DNA of 64,000 nt from Mobiluncus sp963511525 (GTDB lineage: Bacteria > Actinomycetota > Actinomycetes > Actinomycetales > Actinomycetaceae). Below the pieces are notes generated by a model that saw only the letters and a list, made by a program, of their open reading frames with translations, was not told where the DNA came from and searched no databases. Location of the stretch: NCBI RefSeq assembly GCF_963511525.1, contig NZ_CAUPIY010000001.1, forward strand, positions 248,001 through 312,000, in the 5' to 3' direction. Made by a program: the position numbers and the translations under genes. This document shows, in pieces, positions 43,912-54,089 of this stretch (the stretch's first letter is position 1; every line of letters starts with the position of its first letter).

Positions 43912-45223
43912 AGTTCGCAATCACCTGCGGTTTCAAAAGTTCGGGGGCGGGCGTGAACGTGTCAGCTTGGGCACTTTCCTGGGTTTCGTTGATGAGGTTC
44001 TTGACTTCCCCGGATTCCACAAACCACACGTAAGGGATGCCGCGAGTCACCGCATATTTGATTTGTTTACCGTACTTGGCGGCAGTGGGGCTGACTTCCG
44101 TGTTGATACCGCGGGCACGCAGCTGCCAAGCCACCGCCTCGGCTTGTCCCCTGGTTTCCTCGCTATCCACCGCGACCAACACACAGGTCGGAACCGGGCG
44201 GGACACTTTCGCCCAATCATTGGCCAGAATAATCGAGATGAGCCGGGTCAAACCGATAGACATCCCCACCCCCGGGAAGTGACGTTTGCCCTGCGAAACG
44301 AGGTTATCGTAGCGGCCCCCGGAACAGATAGAACCATAGGATTCAGCTCCCGTGATAAACGTTTCGTAAACCATGCCGGTGTAGTAATCGAGCCCGCGGG
44401 CAATCTTAAAGTCAGCCACCACATTACCGCGCTCGTGATCGGGGACGCTGCGTAGCATTCGCGCCACATCCGCCAGACCTTCCTCTAACAGGTCATCGTG
44501 CAGTCCCAAGTCGCGCACCTGCTGGATAACTTGTTCATCGGCACCGCAAATGTCTGCCAAGCTCACCAGGTTTTGCACCTGGGACGTATCAAGCCCGAGT
44601 TCACTCAGCATTTGCGTAAAATCTTCGGGACGCACCTTGTCGTGTTTATCGATGACTTGCAGAACCTCGTCCACTTGCGTGATACCCAGGGCGTTGCAGG
44701 CGCCCTGCAGAATCTTGCGAGAATTCACGTGTACCACCGGGGTGGGAATCGGCAGGGATTCCAAAGCTTGCGCCATAATCAGCGGGGCTTCAATCTCAAA
44801 CTGGGGCGGTAAAGTTTCTGCAGCCACCATATCGATATCGGCCTGAACGAACTCGCGAAAGCGACCCTCCTGGGGACGCTCACCACGCCACACCTTTTGA
44901 ATTTGGTAACGCTTGAAAGGAAAGCGCAACAGGTGGGAGTTTTCCAGCACGTAACGAGCCAGCGGGACAGTGAGGTCAAAGTGCAGCCCGTTCTTGCGGT
45001 CCTCTTTGCCTTCCTTGTCCTGCAGCCGGGACAGTACGTAAACCTCTTTGGAGGTTTCTCCCTTGCGTTCCAGCTCACTGAGAGGCTCGATGGCACGCGT
45101 CTCTAAGTGAGAAAAGCCGTGCAGTTCAAACACCCTGGTTAAACGAGAAATTAACTCGTCCTCAAGGATTTTTTCCTCCGGGGTGAACTCAGGAAAACCC
45201 GACAGTGATGTCATCATGGGCAT
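43904..45223 (-). CDS. hisS: Histidyl-tRNA synthetase
   Basis: Class II synthetase, 439 residues. Motif 2 region PQEGRFREFVQADID and the histidine signature ARGLDYYTGMVYETFI are clear, followed by the anticodon-binding domain with CVLVAVDSEETRGQAEAVAW. The ATG at 45223 is preceded by GAGAG; two further Met codons follow within four residues. Lies 19 nt after the MBL gene. Confidence 0.97.
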   Translation of the reverse strand: MPMMTSLSGFPEFTPEEKILEDELISRLTRVFELHGFSHLETRAIEPLSELERKGETSKEVYVLSRLQDKEGKEDRKNGLHFDLTVPLARYVLENSHLLRFPFKRYQIQKVWRGERPQEGRFREFVQADIDMVAAETLPPQFEIEAPLIMAQALESLPIPTPVVHVNSRKILQGACNALGITQVDEVLQVIDKHDKVRPEDFTQMLSELGLDTSQVQNLVSLADICGADEQVIQQVRDLGLHDDLLEEGLADVARMLRSVPDHERGNVVADFKIARGLDYYTGMVYETFITGAESYGSICSGGRYDNLVSQGKRHFPGVGMSIGLTRLISIILANDWAKVSRPVPTCVLVAVDSEETRGQAEAVAWQLRARGINTEVSPTAAKYGKQIKYAVTRGIPYVWFVESGEVKNLINETQESAQADTFTPAPELLKPQVIANYE

Positions 45224-45242
45224 ATTCTCTCATTTTCGCAAG

Positions 45243-45953
45243 TCATCTCAGAAATGGGTTGTTCGCAAGCTCCGCCGCCCAGGTGGTCGTCTCTCCGTGA
45301 CCGGGCAGCAGCAGAGTGTCGGGGTTGATGCTGATTTTGAGCGTTCGCAAGGTTTCCGTCATCACTTCAGGGTCGGAATGAGGTAGGTCGGTGCGGCCAA
45401 TCGAGCCTTTGAAAACCACGTCCCCAGAGAAGCAAAATGCCTGATTGTCACGGCCATCGAAACCGAGTCCCTGACCGTGATCTTCGCCTTTCGAGGCGCC
45501 AAAGAACATCGTGCATCCGGGCGAGTGACCCGGAGCCGGCAGGGCACGCAGCATTAAATCGGGAATAATTTGCGCTCCCCCGCCAGAGAAGAGTTCATCG
45601 GGTGGGGCCTGCACCGTGACGGGCTCCCATGCCCCGTCCATTTCAGTGAAGTATTTGTCTACCCCCAGTTGAACCCCCGGACCGGGAGCATCCATCCAGA
45701 AGTGATCCGGTTTCGCCAGATAGATTGGAGCCTCGGGGTTATAGGAAGCCACCTGAGCCGTGTTCCACAGGTGATCAGCGTGGCCGTGAGTCAACAAGAC
45801 CCCAGCCAGTTCAGCATCGAGCTGAGTCAGAAGTTCTTTGATACGCACGGCGGTTTTCGCGCCGGGATCAATAACCAAAGCGGATTTGTTCGCAGTAACC
45901 ACGACATAGCAATTTTCACCGTAAATCGGCGAAACAATCCGTAACACATCCAT
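45243..45953 (-). CDS. Metallo-beta-lactamase-fold hydrolase (glyoxalase II-like)
   Basis: 236 residues, cytosolic. The metal motif LLTHGHADHLWN (HxHxDH), a second His in LPAPGHSPGCT, Asp in FSGDVVFKGSIGRTDLP and a last His in LPGHGETTTW are all present, the glyoxalase II-like arrangement. Substrate unknown; actinobacteria commonly have such a gene beside hisS. Divergent from the DUF349 gene. Confidence 0.9.
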   Translation of the reverse strand: MDVLRIVSPIYGENCYVVVTANKSALVIDPGAKTAVRIKELLTQLDAELAGVLLTHGHADHLWNTAQVASYNPEAPIYLAKPDHFWMDAPGPGVQLGVDKYFTEMDGAWEPVTVQAPPDELFSGGGAQIIPDLMLRALPAPGHSPGCTMFFGASKGEDHGQGLGFDGRDNQAFCFSGDVVFKGSIGRTDLPHSDPEVMTETLRTLKISINPDTLLLPGHGETTTWAAELANNPFLR

Positions 45954-46020
45954 AGTTCAAGGCTAACTGATTTTTTGCATCACGAATTTTCTTTCGCCCA
46001 GTTTCCCGAATGCGTGTCTT

Positions 46021-46049
46021 TTCAAGTAAAGTAATCCTGGAAATATACT
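46021..46049 (+). promoter_or_regulatory. Promoter of the DUF349 gene
   Basis: TTCAAG (46021-46026), 17-nt spacer, TATACT (46044-46049). The ribosome site AGGAGG and ATG at 46104 follow after a leader of about 48 nt. Confidence 0.65.
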
Positions 46050-46103
46050 TACCAACGCGAACGGAACGTGCCGCGGCACCAACCCCGTCAGGAGGAAAAA
46101 TTC

Positions 46104-47681
46104 ATGGCCACGTCTGAACAGGAATCTAACACCAGCGAAATCAAGGAACCGCAGGAAAACCAACCTGGTGAAACCTCAACCGGACCTGCCCAGACTGCAG
46201 CTGAAACAGGCGGCGAACCCACGACCGAAACGCCAGCGGCTCCGGCTCCCGAATCTACCCTGACTGAGGAAACTCCCGCAACACCCGAACCAGCCCCAGC
46301 TCCTGAACCAACCCCGGCTCCCGAACCAACCCCGGCTAAGGAAACTCCCGCGCCCCAAGCTACTGAAAAGGCCGCGCAAATCACCCCGGTACACCTCGAG
46401 AGCACCAATCAAAACCAGCCCGTGGGCCCTGTTGAGAAAATTGCTATGGATGAGGCTGCCCAATATGGACGTATCGACGCGGAGGGGCGCGTTTTTGTCA
46501 AAGACGGAGATACGGAACGGGAAGTCGGCCAATACGCAGACGGTATTCCTGAACAGCCTTTTGCCCTCTACGTGCGCCGTTTCCTGGATTTGCAAGCCCA
46601 GGTCGATTTGGCTCAAGCACGTTTGGCCACGTTAAAGGCGCATGACATTGATGCCACGTTGAAGTCTTTGGACAAGGCGATGGAGTCCCCGATGGTGGTG
46701 GGCAACCTGGCTGGGCTACGTTCTCGCGTCGAAAAACTGCGGGAGCTGGGCACGGCACGAAAGGAACAACTGGCTGAGGAACGCGAAGTTGCCAAGGCAC
46801 AAGCCCTTGAGACGCGCAACAAGATTGTGGAGGCCGCCGAAAAAATTGCCGCCCAAGACCCGGAACGCACCCAGTGGAAGCAATCCGGAGAACGCCTGCG
46901 CGAGCTGCTGGATTCATGGAAAGATTCGCAGCGTAAGGGACCGCGTATCGACCGCGCCACCGAGGACGCCTTGTGGAAGCGCTTTTCGGCTGCCCGCACG
47001 TCTTTTGACCGGCACCGCAAGTCATTCTTTTCGCAGCTCGACGCCAAGCGGGCGGAAGTTCGAAACGCCAAGGAAGCCCTGATCAAACGCGCTGAGGAAC
47101 TCGCTAACTCGACCGACTGGGCGCGAACCTCCGCGGCTTACCGCGACTTGATGGCGGAATGGAAAGCTGCCGGGCGGGCTTCCCGGAAAGACGACGACGC
47201 TCTGTGGGAGCGTTTCCGCGCCGCTCAGCAAGTCTTCTTTGACGCCCGCAGCGCTGACAACGCTAAAACCAACACGGAAGAACAAGCCAACCTTGAGGTT
47301 AAGGAAAAGCTGCTGGAACAGGCGAAAGCCCTCATGCCGGTGAAGGACTTGGAAACCGCCAAGGCAAAGTTCCGCGACCTGTTGGATAAATGGGACGAAG
47401 CTGGGCGGGTTCCCCGCGGCGATATGCAGCGCTTGGAAAACGGTTTGCGCTCCGTGGAACAGGCAATTGCAAAGGCCGAAAATGAGGCGTGGGTCAAGTC
47501 CAATCCAGAGACGAAAGCTCGTGCTGAGGGCCTAGTAGGCCAGCTCGAAGAGAAAATCTCTAAGCTCGAAGCCGAAATTGCCACCGCAAAACAGGATGGC
47601 AAGGACACTAAGAAACTGGAAGAGGATTTGCAGGCTCGGAAGGGCTGGCTTGACCAGGCTCGGAAAGCCGCGGCTGAGTAA
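46104..47681 (+). CDS. DUF349 coiled-coil protein
   Basis: 525 residues from ATG 46104 with AGGAGG 8 nt upstream (an ATG at 46068 lacks a site). The N-terminus (1-95) is low-complexity Pro/Glu/Thr/Ala with PAPEPTPAPEPTP-type repeats. From about 160 the protein is highly charged helical sequence with several DUF349 units (DALWKRFSAARTSFDRHRKS and DDALWERFRAAQQVFFDARS), probably coiled coil. It ends with a helical SKLEAEIATAKQDGKDTKKL. Function unknown; neighbouring relA is the regular context in actinobacteria. Convergent with relA. Confidence 0.88.
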   Translation: MATSEQESNTSEIKEPQENQPGETSTGPAQTAAETGGEPTTETPAAPAPESTLTEETPATPEPAPAPEPTPAPEPTPAKETPAPQATEKAAQITPVHLESTNQNQPVGPVEKIAMDEAAQYGRIDAEGRVFVKDGDTEREVGQYADGIPEQPFALYVRRFLDLQAQVDLAQARLATLKAHDIDATLKSLDKAMESPMVVGNLAGLRSRVEKLRELGTARKEQLAEEREVAKAQALETRNKIVEAAEKIAAQDPERTQWKQSGERLRELLDSWKDSQRKGPRIDRATEDALWKRFSAARTSFDRHRKSFFSQLDAKRAEVRNAKEALIKRAEELANSTDWARTSAAYRDLMAEWKAAGRASRKDDDALWERFRAAQQVFFDARSADNAKTNTEEQANLEVKEKLLEQAKALMPVKDLETAKAKFRDLLDKWDEAGRVPRGDMQRLENGLRSVEQAIAKAENEAWVKSNPETKARAEGLVGQLEEKISKLEAEIATAKQDGKDTKKLEEDLQARKGWLDQARKAAAE

Positions 47682-47730
47682 CGCCCCGCTGTACTTTAGG
47701 CCAATACTTTTATTGAGTTTCCCCCGCTGT

Positions 47731-50073
47731 CTAAGACGGCGAGGTCGGCTCTAAGGTGCCGTTTTTTCCGGGAGTCACGCGAGTAGCGGAATAAACCCCT
47801 GAGATGCGTCCCAGATCATTGAGAATGTCTTGCAGGTGGGAAGGTTCGGCCAGCTCAAAAGACCACCGTGAATACGCCACCCGGTCGCGGGTGGTGGAAA
47901 TATTGCCCGAGAGAATGTTCACGTGATTGTCGGTGAGGACCCGGGTCACATCACTCAACAGCCCCCCGCGGTCCAGAGCCTCGATTTGCACCTGTACCAG
48001 GAACGGGGTCTTGGCGTGTTGCGCCCACTTGACGGCGGTGACACGTTCCGGTTGCGCCACACTGAGATTCTTGGCATTCACGCAGTCCACCCGGTGTACG
48101 GAAACCCCGTGACCCCTCGTGACAAATCCCATGATGTCGTCTCCGGGAACCGGGGTGCAGCACTTTGCCAGCTTAACCCACAGGTCATCGGCATCCTGAC
48201 CGTCAACCAACACCCCGGAACCCCCGGCACGAGATTCAGTCGTAGGTGTGTGGGTGGGGACGGCTTCTTCCTCCACCAAAACTTCCTCGTCATCGTCTAC
48301 CGTCAGGGAGCCCGTAAAGTTCAGCAGGCGTTCCACCACGTTTTGTGCGCTGACGTGGGCGTCTCCGATGGTCGCATAGAGGGTATCGACGTTGGGCAAT
48401 CCCAACTGGTTTGCCACCGATTCCAAAAATTCGTGGCTGGCGATTTGGTGAATCGGCAGTTTCTGTTTGCGAATTTCCTTCGCCAGAATTTCGCGGCCTT
48501 TATCGATGGATTCCTCGCGGCGCTCCTTTGAAAACCAGGCTTTAATCTTTGATTTCGCGCGCGGGGTGGCCACAAAAGACAGCCAATCCCGGCTGGGGGA
48601 CGCGCCAGGAGACTTGGACGTGAAAATTTCCACCGTGTCGCCGTTTTCCAGCTTCGACTCCAGGGGAACCAGCTTGCCGTTGACTTTAGCGCCGACCGTC
48701 TTGTTTCCTACTTCGGTGTGTACGGAATAGGCGAAATCTACCGGGGTGGATCCCGCAGCCAGCACCACGACTTGGCCTTTCGGGGTGAAAACATAGACCT
48801 GTGCAGAGTTGATTTCGTAACGCAGCGAGTCCAGGAACTCCCCTGAGTCTTGGGTTTGCTTTTGCCAATCAACCAACTGGCGCAGCCAGCCCATCTCATT
48901 TTCCAGGTCTAAGACTTTGCCACCCTCGGACTTTTTCAGCGATTTTGCGTTGGGGTTTTCCTTGTATTTCCAGTGGGCGGCAATCCCAAATTCGGCACGG
49001 CGGTGCATTTCATAGGTGCGAATCTGAATCTCTACAGGTTTGCCTTTGGGACCGATGACCGTGGTGTGCAGCGACTGGTACAGGTTGTATTTCGGCATTG
49101 CAATATAGTCTTTGAACCGGCCCAGCATCGGAGACCACCGCGAGTGCATCAGCCCCAGCACGGCGTAGCAATCCCGCACGGATTCCACCAGCACACGCAC
49201 CGCCACCAAGTCATAAATATCGTTAAAGTCACGGCCGCGCACAATCATCTTTTGATAAATCGAGTAGTGGTGTTTCGGGCGCCCGGTCACTGTCCCCTTG
49301 ATTTTCGATTCCCGTAAGTCGCCTTCAATAGTCTGGATGATGGCGCTGAGCTGTTCCTCTCGCCGGGGCGCGGCCTCTTGAATAAGCTTGTCGATTTCTT
49401 GGTAAATCTGAGGGTAGAGGGTTTTAAAAGCCAGATCCTCCAGCTCCCATTTAATGGCATTGAGCCCCATCCGGTGAGCTAGCGGGGCATAAATTTCCAG
49501 GGTTTCTTTTGCCTTGCGCGCCGCGCTTTCTTTACTGACATAGCGCCAGGTGCGCGCATTATGCAGACGGTCAGAGAGTTTGATGAGCAAGACCCGGATG
49601 TCTTTCGCCATCGCGACCAGCATTTTTCGGATAGTTTCGGCCGGGGCGGAATCGCCGTACTTCACTTTGTCGAGCTTGGTGACCCCATCGACCAAAGCGG
49701 CGATGTCCTCGCCAAAGTCACGCCGACATTGCTCCAAAGAATAATCGGTGTCCTCTACCGTATCGTGTAGCAGCCCCGCGGCTACCGTAGTTTCCGACAT
49801 GCCTAGTTCGGCGAGGATCGTCGCGACCGCGACCGGATGCGTAATGTAGGGCTCGCCGGACTTGCGAAACTGACCCCGGTGGTAGCGCTCAGCGGTCACA
49901 TAAGCTCGCTCCAAAAGGGCAAAGTCGGCTTTCGGGTGGTTTCCCTTGACGGCTCGCAACACAGGCTCCAGCTCACGATAAGAACCGCGGGCACGGGCCA
50001 AACGGAACAAAGAACCACGCAAAGCGCCAGTATTCTCACTGGGCTCATTGACAATCTCCGGCGCTTGCTCCAT
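47731..50073 (-). CDS. relA: Bifunctional (p)ppGpp synthetase/hydrolase
   Basis: Rel enzyme of the stringent response, 780 residues. Hydrolase HD domain (HPVAVATILAELG, then LLHDTVEDTDYS), synthetase domain (RVLVESVRDCYAVLGLMHSR, KYNLYQSLHTTVIGPKG), TGS (VYVFTPKGQVVVLAAGSTPV), a helical zinc-finger-like region with LAKCCTPVPGDDIMGFVTRG and a C-terminal ACT domain. The ATG has no ribosome site; a TAGAAT -10 ends 6 nt upstream, indicating a leaderless mRNA. Follows apt. Confidence 0.97.
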   Translation of the reverse strand: MEQAPEIVNEPSENTGALRGSLFRLARARGSYRELEPVLRAVKGNHPKADFALLERAYVTAERYHRGQFRKSGEPYITHPVAVATILAELGMSETTVAAGLLHDTVEDTDYSLEQCRRDFGEDIAALVDGVTKLDKVKYGDSAPAETIRKMLVAMAKDIRVLLIKLSDRLHNARTWRYVSKESAARKAKETLEIYAPLAHRMGLNAIKWELEDLAFKTLYPQIYQEIDKLIQEAAPRREEQLSAIIQTIEGDLRESKIKGTVTGRPKHHYSIYQKMIVRGRDFNDIYDLVAVRVLVESVRDCYAVLGLMHSRWSPMLGRFKDYIAMPKYNLYQSLHTTVIGPKGKPVEIQIRTYEMHRRAEFGIAAHWKYKENPNAKSLKKSEGGKVLDLENEMGWLRQLVDWQKQTQDSGEFLDSLRYEINSAQVYVFTPKGQVVVLAAGSTPVDFAYSVHTEVGNKTVGAKVNGKLVPLESKLENGDTVEIFTSKSPGASPSRDWLSFVATPRAKSKIKAWFSKERREESIDKGREILAKEIRKQKLPIHQIASHEFLESVANQLGLPNVDTLYATIGDAHVSAQNVVERLLNFTGSLTVDDDEEVLVEEEAVPTHTPTTESRAGGSGVLVDGQDADDLWVKLAKCCTPVPGDDIMGFVTRGHGVSVHRVDCVNAKNLSVAQPERVTAVKWAQHAKTPFLVQVQIEALDRGGLLSDVTRVLTDNHVNILSGNISTTRDRVAYSRWSFELAEPSHLQDILNDLGRISGVYSATRVTPGKNGTLEPTSPS

Positions 50074-50079
50074 ACAGAG

Positions 50080-50085
50080 ATTCTA
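50080..50085 (-). promoter_or_regulatory. -10 box TAGAAT placing the relA start at +1
   Basis: Minus-strand TAGAAT with 6 nt (CTCTGT) before the relA ATG and no Shine-Dalgarno site. The arrangement matches the one at metK. No good -35 seen. The 129-nt gap from apt also has a 5-bp CTTCC/GGAAG hairpin. Confidence 0.5.
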
Positions 50086-50202
50086 ATTGTTTTGCCCGAT
50101 AAGCGTTAGTTGAACCGGGCGTGACCTGGATTTTTTTCCAAAATCAGCCGCCGCGTAAACAACTTCCCAGGCAGGAAGCCTAACGAACCGCGAGGAATGT
50201 GC

Positions 50203-50748
50203 CTACAGCTCCAACAGCGACTGGAACGGGGTATTGCCCAAGAGGGCACGCCCGTTCAGAGCCTTTAGCTCCATCAGTACCAGGATTTCCGACACGTGTC
50301 CCCCGGCCTTCTCCAACAGCTTCACGGACGCGGCCGCGGTGCCACCCGTCGCCAACAGATCGTCAACCACCAAAATGTTGTCAAAGCCATTCACGGTTTC
50401 CGGCTGAACCTGGATAGAGGCGGAGCCGTATTCCAAATCGTAGGATTCGCTGACTACGTGTCCGGGCAGCTTCCCAGCTTTGCGCACCATAATCATCGGC
50501 ACGCTCAGCTCGACTGCCAAGGGCGAGGACAGGATAAAACCGCGCGACTCCAGACCGGCGACCGCGTTGACACGCCCCCGATAGTATTCGGCAATCCCCG
50601 AAATCAGTTCCTGGAAAGGCTCCCCCGAAGCGAGCAACGGGGAAAAATCCCGAAACAGAATACCGGGCCGGGGAAAATCAGGAATCGAAGTCAGGTGCGC
50701 GGCAATAATCTCGCCGAGCCGCGGGTCTAAGTCGACAGCGGTATTCAT
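50203..50748 (-). CDS. apt: Adenine phosphoribosyltransferase
   Basis: Purine salvage: adenine plus PRPP to AMP. 181 residues with the PRPP loop ILVVDDLLATGGTAAASVKL and AGLESRGFILSSPLAVEL. Start overlaps the secF stop (ATGA). Between secF and relA, the normal actinobacterial position. Confidence 0.97.
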   Translation of the reverse strand: MNTAVDLDPRLGEIIAAHLTSIPDFPRPGILFRDFSPLLASGEPFQELISGIAEYYRGRVNAVAGLESRGFILSSPLAVELSVPMIMVRKAGKLPGHVVSESYDLEYGSASIQVQPETVNGFDNILVVDDLLATGGTAAASVKLLEKAGGHVSEILVLMELKALNGRALLGNTPFQSLLEL

Positions 50749-51860
50749 TTCTTAGTCTTCTTCCGTTTTGGTTGTGCAGCCTGCCCCTGATGGTGTCCGG
50801 GAATCATGGGGGCGGCCACCACGGCGGGCGTGACCTCTTTGAACGAGCCGTCCTCGTTGAGGGTGGCGGCACCAGATTCCACAGCGGCGGCGCGTGCCTT
50901 GTCCACTTTGGCGTTATGGTCCTTGATGACTTGCGAACGACCCCGAATCAGCGTCAGCATCGGTGTAGCGATAAAGATAGAACTGAAAGTACCGACAATC
51001 ATGCCGATAAACAGCGGCATCGAGATATCCAGCAGGGTGGATGTCCCCAGCAGCGCCGCCCCCAGGAACAGAATCGCCGATACCGGCAGAATACCGGTGA
51101 TGGAGGTGTTGATGGAACGCACCATGGTTTGGTTAATGGAGAGGTTCGCCAGCTCGTTGAACTTGGAGCGCGACTGATTGAACATATCGCGGGTGTTTTC
51201 GCGAATTTTATCGAAAACCACCACCGTGTCGTACAGGGAGTAACCCAAGATGGTCAGCAAACCGATAATCGTTGCCGGGGTAATCTCAATCTGCGTGTAT
51301 GCAAAAACCCCCAGAGTAATGAGGAAGTCATGCATCAACGCAAACAGTGCGGAGAATGACATGGTCCACGTGCGGAAGTATGCCATCAGTAGCAATGCAA
51401 TCATGCCCATGAACACCAACAAACCAATCAAAGCCTGCTTGGACACCGAAGCACCCCAAGACGGACCAATCGAAGTCTTAGAGACTTTCTTAATGTCCAC
51501 GTTGTAGGCTTTGGCCAGCTCCTTTTGAATTTTCACTTCCACGTCGGTGGGCTGCTGACTGGTTTGGACCCGCAAACCGTTCGTGCCCATCTGGGCAACC
51601 TTGGTCTGTTCGTTGAGCCCGGCAGCTTTCACCGCGTTGTAAGCAGGTTGCTGAGGTGGATTCGGTGCCGTGTTCGTAACCACAAATTCGGCGCCGCCGG
51701 TGAACTCAATAGACGGATTCAACCCGAAAATCGCGATACCGATGACAGAAATGGTCATCAGAATAGCCCCGACCGTGAGCGGAATCCGGCGTTTCTGAAT
51801 GATTCGGTAAGACTTTTTCCCGGAGTAAAGCGCATTACCCCACTGGGCGTAACTCATCAT
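50745..51860 (-). CDS. secF: Protein-export membrane protein SecF
   Basis: With SecD uses the proton gradient to help SecYEG-mediated export. 371 residues, six transmembrane helices; first external loop has SIEFTGGAEFVV; TM4-5 region ITPATIIGLLTILGYSLYDTVVVFDKIREN is typical. Long basic C-terminal tail ending KRKKTKK. Start overlaps the secD stop. Confidence 0.97.
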   Translation of the reverse strand: MMSYAQWGNALYSGKKSYRIIQKRRIPLTVGAILMTISVIGIAIFGLNPSIEFTGGAEFVVTNTAPNPPQQPAYNAVKAAGLNEQTKVAQMGTNGLRVQTSQQPTDVEVKIQKELAKAYNVDIKKVSKTSIGPSWGASVSKQALIGLLVFMGMIALLLMAYFRTWTMSFSALFALMHDFLITLGVFAYTQIEITPATIIGLLTILGYSLYDTVVVFDKIRENTRDMFNQSRSKFNELANLSINQTMVRSINTSITGILPVSAILFLGAALLGTSTLLDISMPLFIGMIVGTFSSIFIATPMLTLIRGRSQVIKDHNAKVDKARAAAVESGAATLNEDGSFKEVTPAVVAAPMIPGHHQGQAAQPKRKKTKK

Positions 51861-54034
51861 TTCGCGTCCTCCTCTGTCTGGGCGGGTTCGTCTTTCGGGG
51901 CGGTGTCCTCGCTTCCAGCAGCTTCCGCTGTTTCAGAAGTGAGGTCTTCCGGGTCTTTCGGGGATGCGTCCGACTCAGGTTCTTTCGCGAGAGTTTCCGG
52001 CGTGGTGTCCTCAGCCGGGGTCGCAGACGTCTCTTCGGCCTGTTCCTCATCGACCTGAGGCAAACCGGCCTTTTGGCGTGCCAGTGAAATGGTTGGCGCG
52101 GCAACATTTTGTGTAGATTTCTTTTTGCGGGGCGAAGACGTCGTCGAGGCAGACTGCATATAGATGCGGTCGCTGCTAGCACCGAGGTGCAGCGGATCCA
52201 GACCGCTGAACTTCCGGCCTTCCCCGAAGTAACGGGTCTTGATTAGCAACGACATCATCGGGTGGGTAAACAGGAAGATGATTCCCAAGTCCACCAGGGT
52301 AGTCAAGCCCAAGGTAAACGCGAAGCCCTGCACGCCGCCGACAGCCAGAACATAGAGCACCACCGCAGCCACGATGTTCACAATATCGGACACCACGATG
52401 GTACGTTTCGCCCGGTTCCAGCCGGTTTCCACCGCGGTGGCCAAGGGCTTGCCATCACGCACCTCGTCTCGGATACGTTCGAAATAGATGATGAACGAGT
52501 CCATGGTCACGCCGACTGCCACAATCAAACCGACCACGCCCGCTAGAGACAGACGGTATCCCATCGCCCACGACAGGATAGCCACAGCCAGATACACGAT
52601 GCCGCCCGCCAGGAACAGGGAGGCCGTCGCCAAACCTGCCAAAGCGTGGTATTGCTGCAGCAAGTACAGCACGACCAGAATCAAACCGACAATAGCGGCA
52701 TAGAACCCGACTTTCAGGTGCTCCCCGCCCAAGGTCGCGGAGATGGACTGCTTGGACTGCTGTTCAAAGTTCAAAGGTAGAGAACCGAACTGGAGCTGAT
52801 TAGCCAAAGTTGCGGAGGATTCTCGCGTCAAGGAACCGGAAATAGATGCGGAGCCGCCAAACGCCGGGGCGTTGACCCCCGGCGCGCTGACGACCAAGGA
52901 GTCCAGCACAATGGCGAAACGGTTATTGTCAGGATTGCGGTTCGTCCCCTTGGATTGGTTTGGGTACAGCACCTTGGCTACATCGTCGAATTTCTTCGCC
53001 CCATCGGCATCGAGTTTCAGCGCAACTTCCCACTGACCGGTGGCGTTACCCTGCTGGTTGGTTCCCATCCCGGAAGACGCAGAAACCAAGTCGGTACCCG
53101 AAAGCACCTGAGGACCCAAGATGTATTTCTCGTAGCCTTCCTTAGAGCAGGCCACCAGGTTCTTTTTCGGGTCGTCTAGGGAGCCACCCTTGAGAGAAGC
53201 CGGGTCGGTACAATCCAGGTGATTAAAGATGAACATATCCCGCACGGTGATGTGCTTCCGGTCGTTTATGACGTTGGATTGGCCTGCCGGGGTATCAGGA
53301 TATTTTTCCGCCTCTTTCATGAGTTCATCGAAAGGTATCGCCGCGGAGGACGGCTGCTTAGCAGCCGGGGCGATAGCGGGAGCAGTCTGTTTCGGAGCGC
53401 TCGGTGTGGGCGTGGCGCTGGGGTCCGTTGAGTTGAACACCAAAGACTGCGTCTGGCCCTTCTCAGCCGGTGCAGCAGGCGGAATCGTCACCGTGTTGTT
53501 GCCTTCACCCACCTTGGTCTGAGTCTCTTGGCCACTATTTTCACCTGCCGCCGGTTGGTTTTGCCCAGCAGGAGCCGCGGCGCCGGTCAGCTGCCCCAAG
53601 AGCGCTTGAGGATCTTCATTGTTCGTAGCGTTGCCCGGCGCACTGAGCAGGACGGTACGGAACCGCATAACCGCGGACTGCTGGATCAAAGCCAAAGTTT
53701 CTTCACTGGGGTTGCCCGGGATACCGACCGAAATGTTTTCCTGACCGTTACGGGCGATCTCAGCTTCGGCCACGCCGGAGGCGTCGATACGCTGGCGAAT
53801 AACCTCAATAGCCTGTTCAATATCAGCATCCGAGATGGCCTTGGCCTTGGCTTCTGTATTCTTCGGAGTGAGAATCAGCTGGGTTCCGCCTTCCAGGTCG
53901 ATTGCCAGCTTCGGGGCAAACGAGCCGTTTGAGAAAATGGTCGAACCAACCAAAGTCCCGGCCAGAGCCACCACAATCACGATGAAAAATATAAGTGTGC
54001 GCAACGCCTTGTTCTTAGTCTTTTTGGCAGCCAC
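51857..54034 (-). CDS. secD: Protein-export membrane protein SecD
   Basis: 725 residues. TM1 near residue 10-32, then the P1 head with KLAIDLEGGTQLILTP, a low-complexity Pro/Gln/Thr insert (about 150-230) that makes the first domain longer than usual, and a second part with the five-helix SecD bundle (LSLAGVVGLIVAVGVTMDSF, IIYFERIRDEVRDG). The last 110 residues are an acidic Glu/Pro/Thr-rich cytoplasmic tail. GTG start. Confidence 0.97.
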   Translation of the reverse strand: MAAKKTKNKALRTLIFFIVIVVALAGTLVGSTIFSNGSFAPKLAIDLEGGTQLILTPKNTEAKAKAISDADIEQAIEVIRQRIDASGVAEAEIARNGQENISVGIPGNPSEETLALIQQSAVMRFRTVLLSAPGNATNNEDPQALLGQLTGAAAPAGQNQPAAGENSGQETQTKVGEGNNTVTIPPAAPAEKGQTQSLVFNSTDPSATPTPSAPKQTAPAIAPAAKQPSSAAIPFDELMKEAEKYPDTPAGQSNVINDRKHITVRDMFIFNHLDCTDPASLKGGSLDDPKKNLVACSKEGYEKYILGPQVLSGTDLVSASSGMGTNQQGNATGQWEVALKLDADGAKKFDDVAKVLYPNQSKGTNRNPDNNRFAIVLDSLVVSAPGVNAPAFGGSASISGSLTRESSATLANQLQFGSLPLNFEQQSKQSISATLGGEHLKVGFYAAIVGLILVVLYLLQQYHALAGLATASLFLAGGIVYLAVAILSWAMGYRLSLAGVVGLIVAVGVTMDSFIIYFERIRDEVRDGKPLATAVETGWNRAKRTIVVSDIVNIVAAVVLYVLAVGGVQGFAFTLGLTTLVDLGIIFLFTHPMMSLLIKTRYFGEGRKFSGLDPLHLGASSDRIYMQSASTTSSPRKKKSTQNVAAPTISLARQKAGLPQVDEEQAEETSATPAEDTTPETLAKEPESDASPKDPEDLTSETAEAAGSEDTAPKDEPAQTEEDAK

Positions 54035-54089
54035 AGATTTTCCTTCTTTTTATCTAACTTGCAATGTTTTCTCTAAAGAGTCTTTGGGG

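Noticed and set aside
46180..46370. Repetitive Pro/Glu-coding DNA as a possible CRISPR or mobile repeat
   Set aside because: The repeats are short, in frame and code for a low-complexity PAPEPTP-type linker of the DUF349 protein; no spacers are present.
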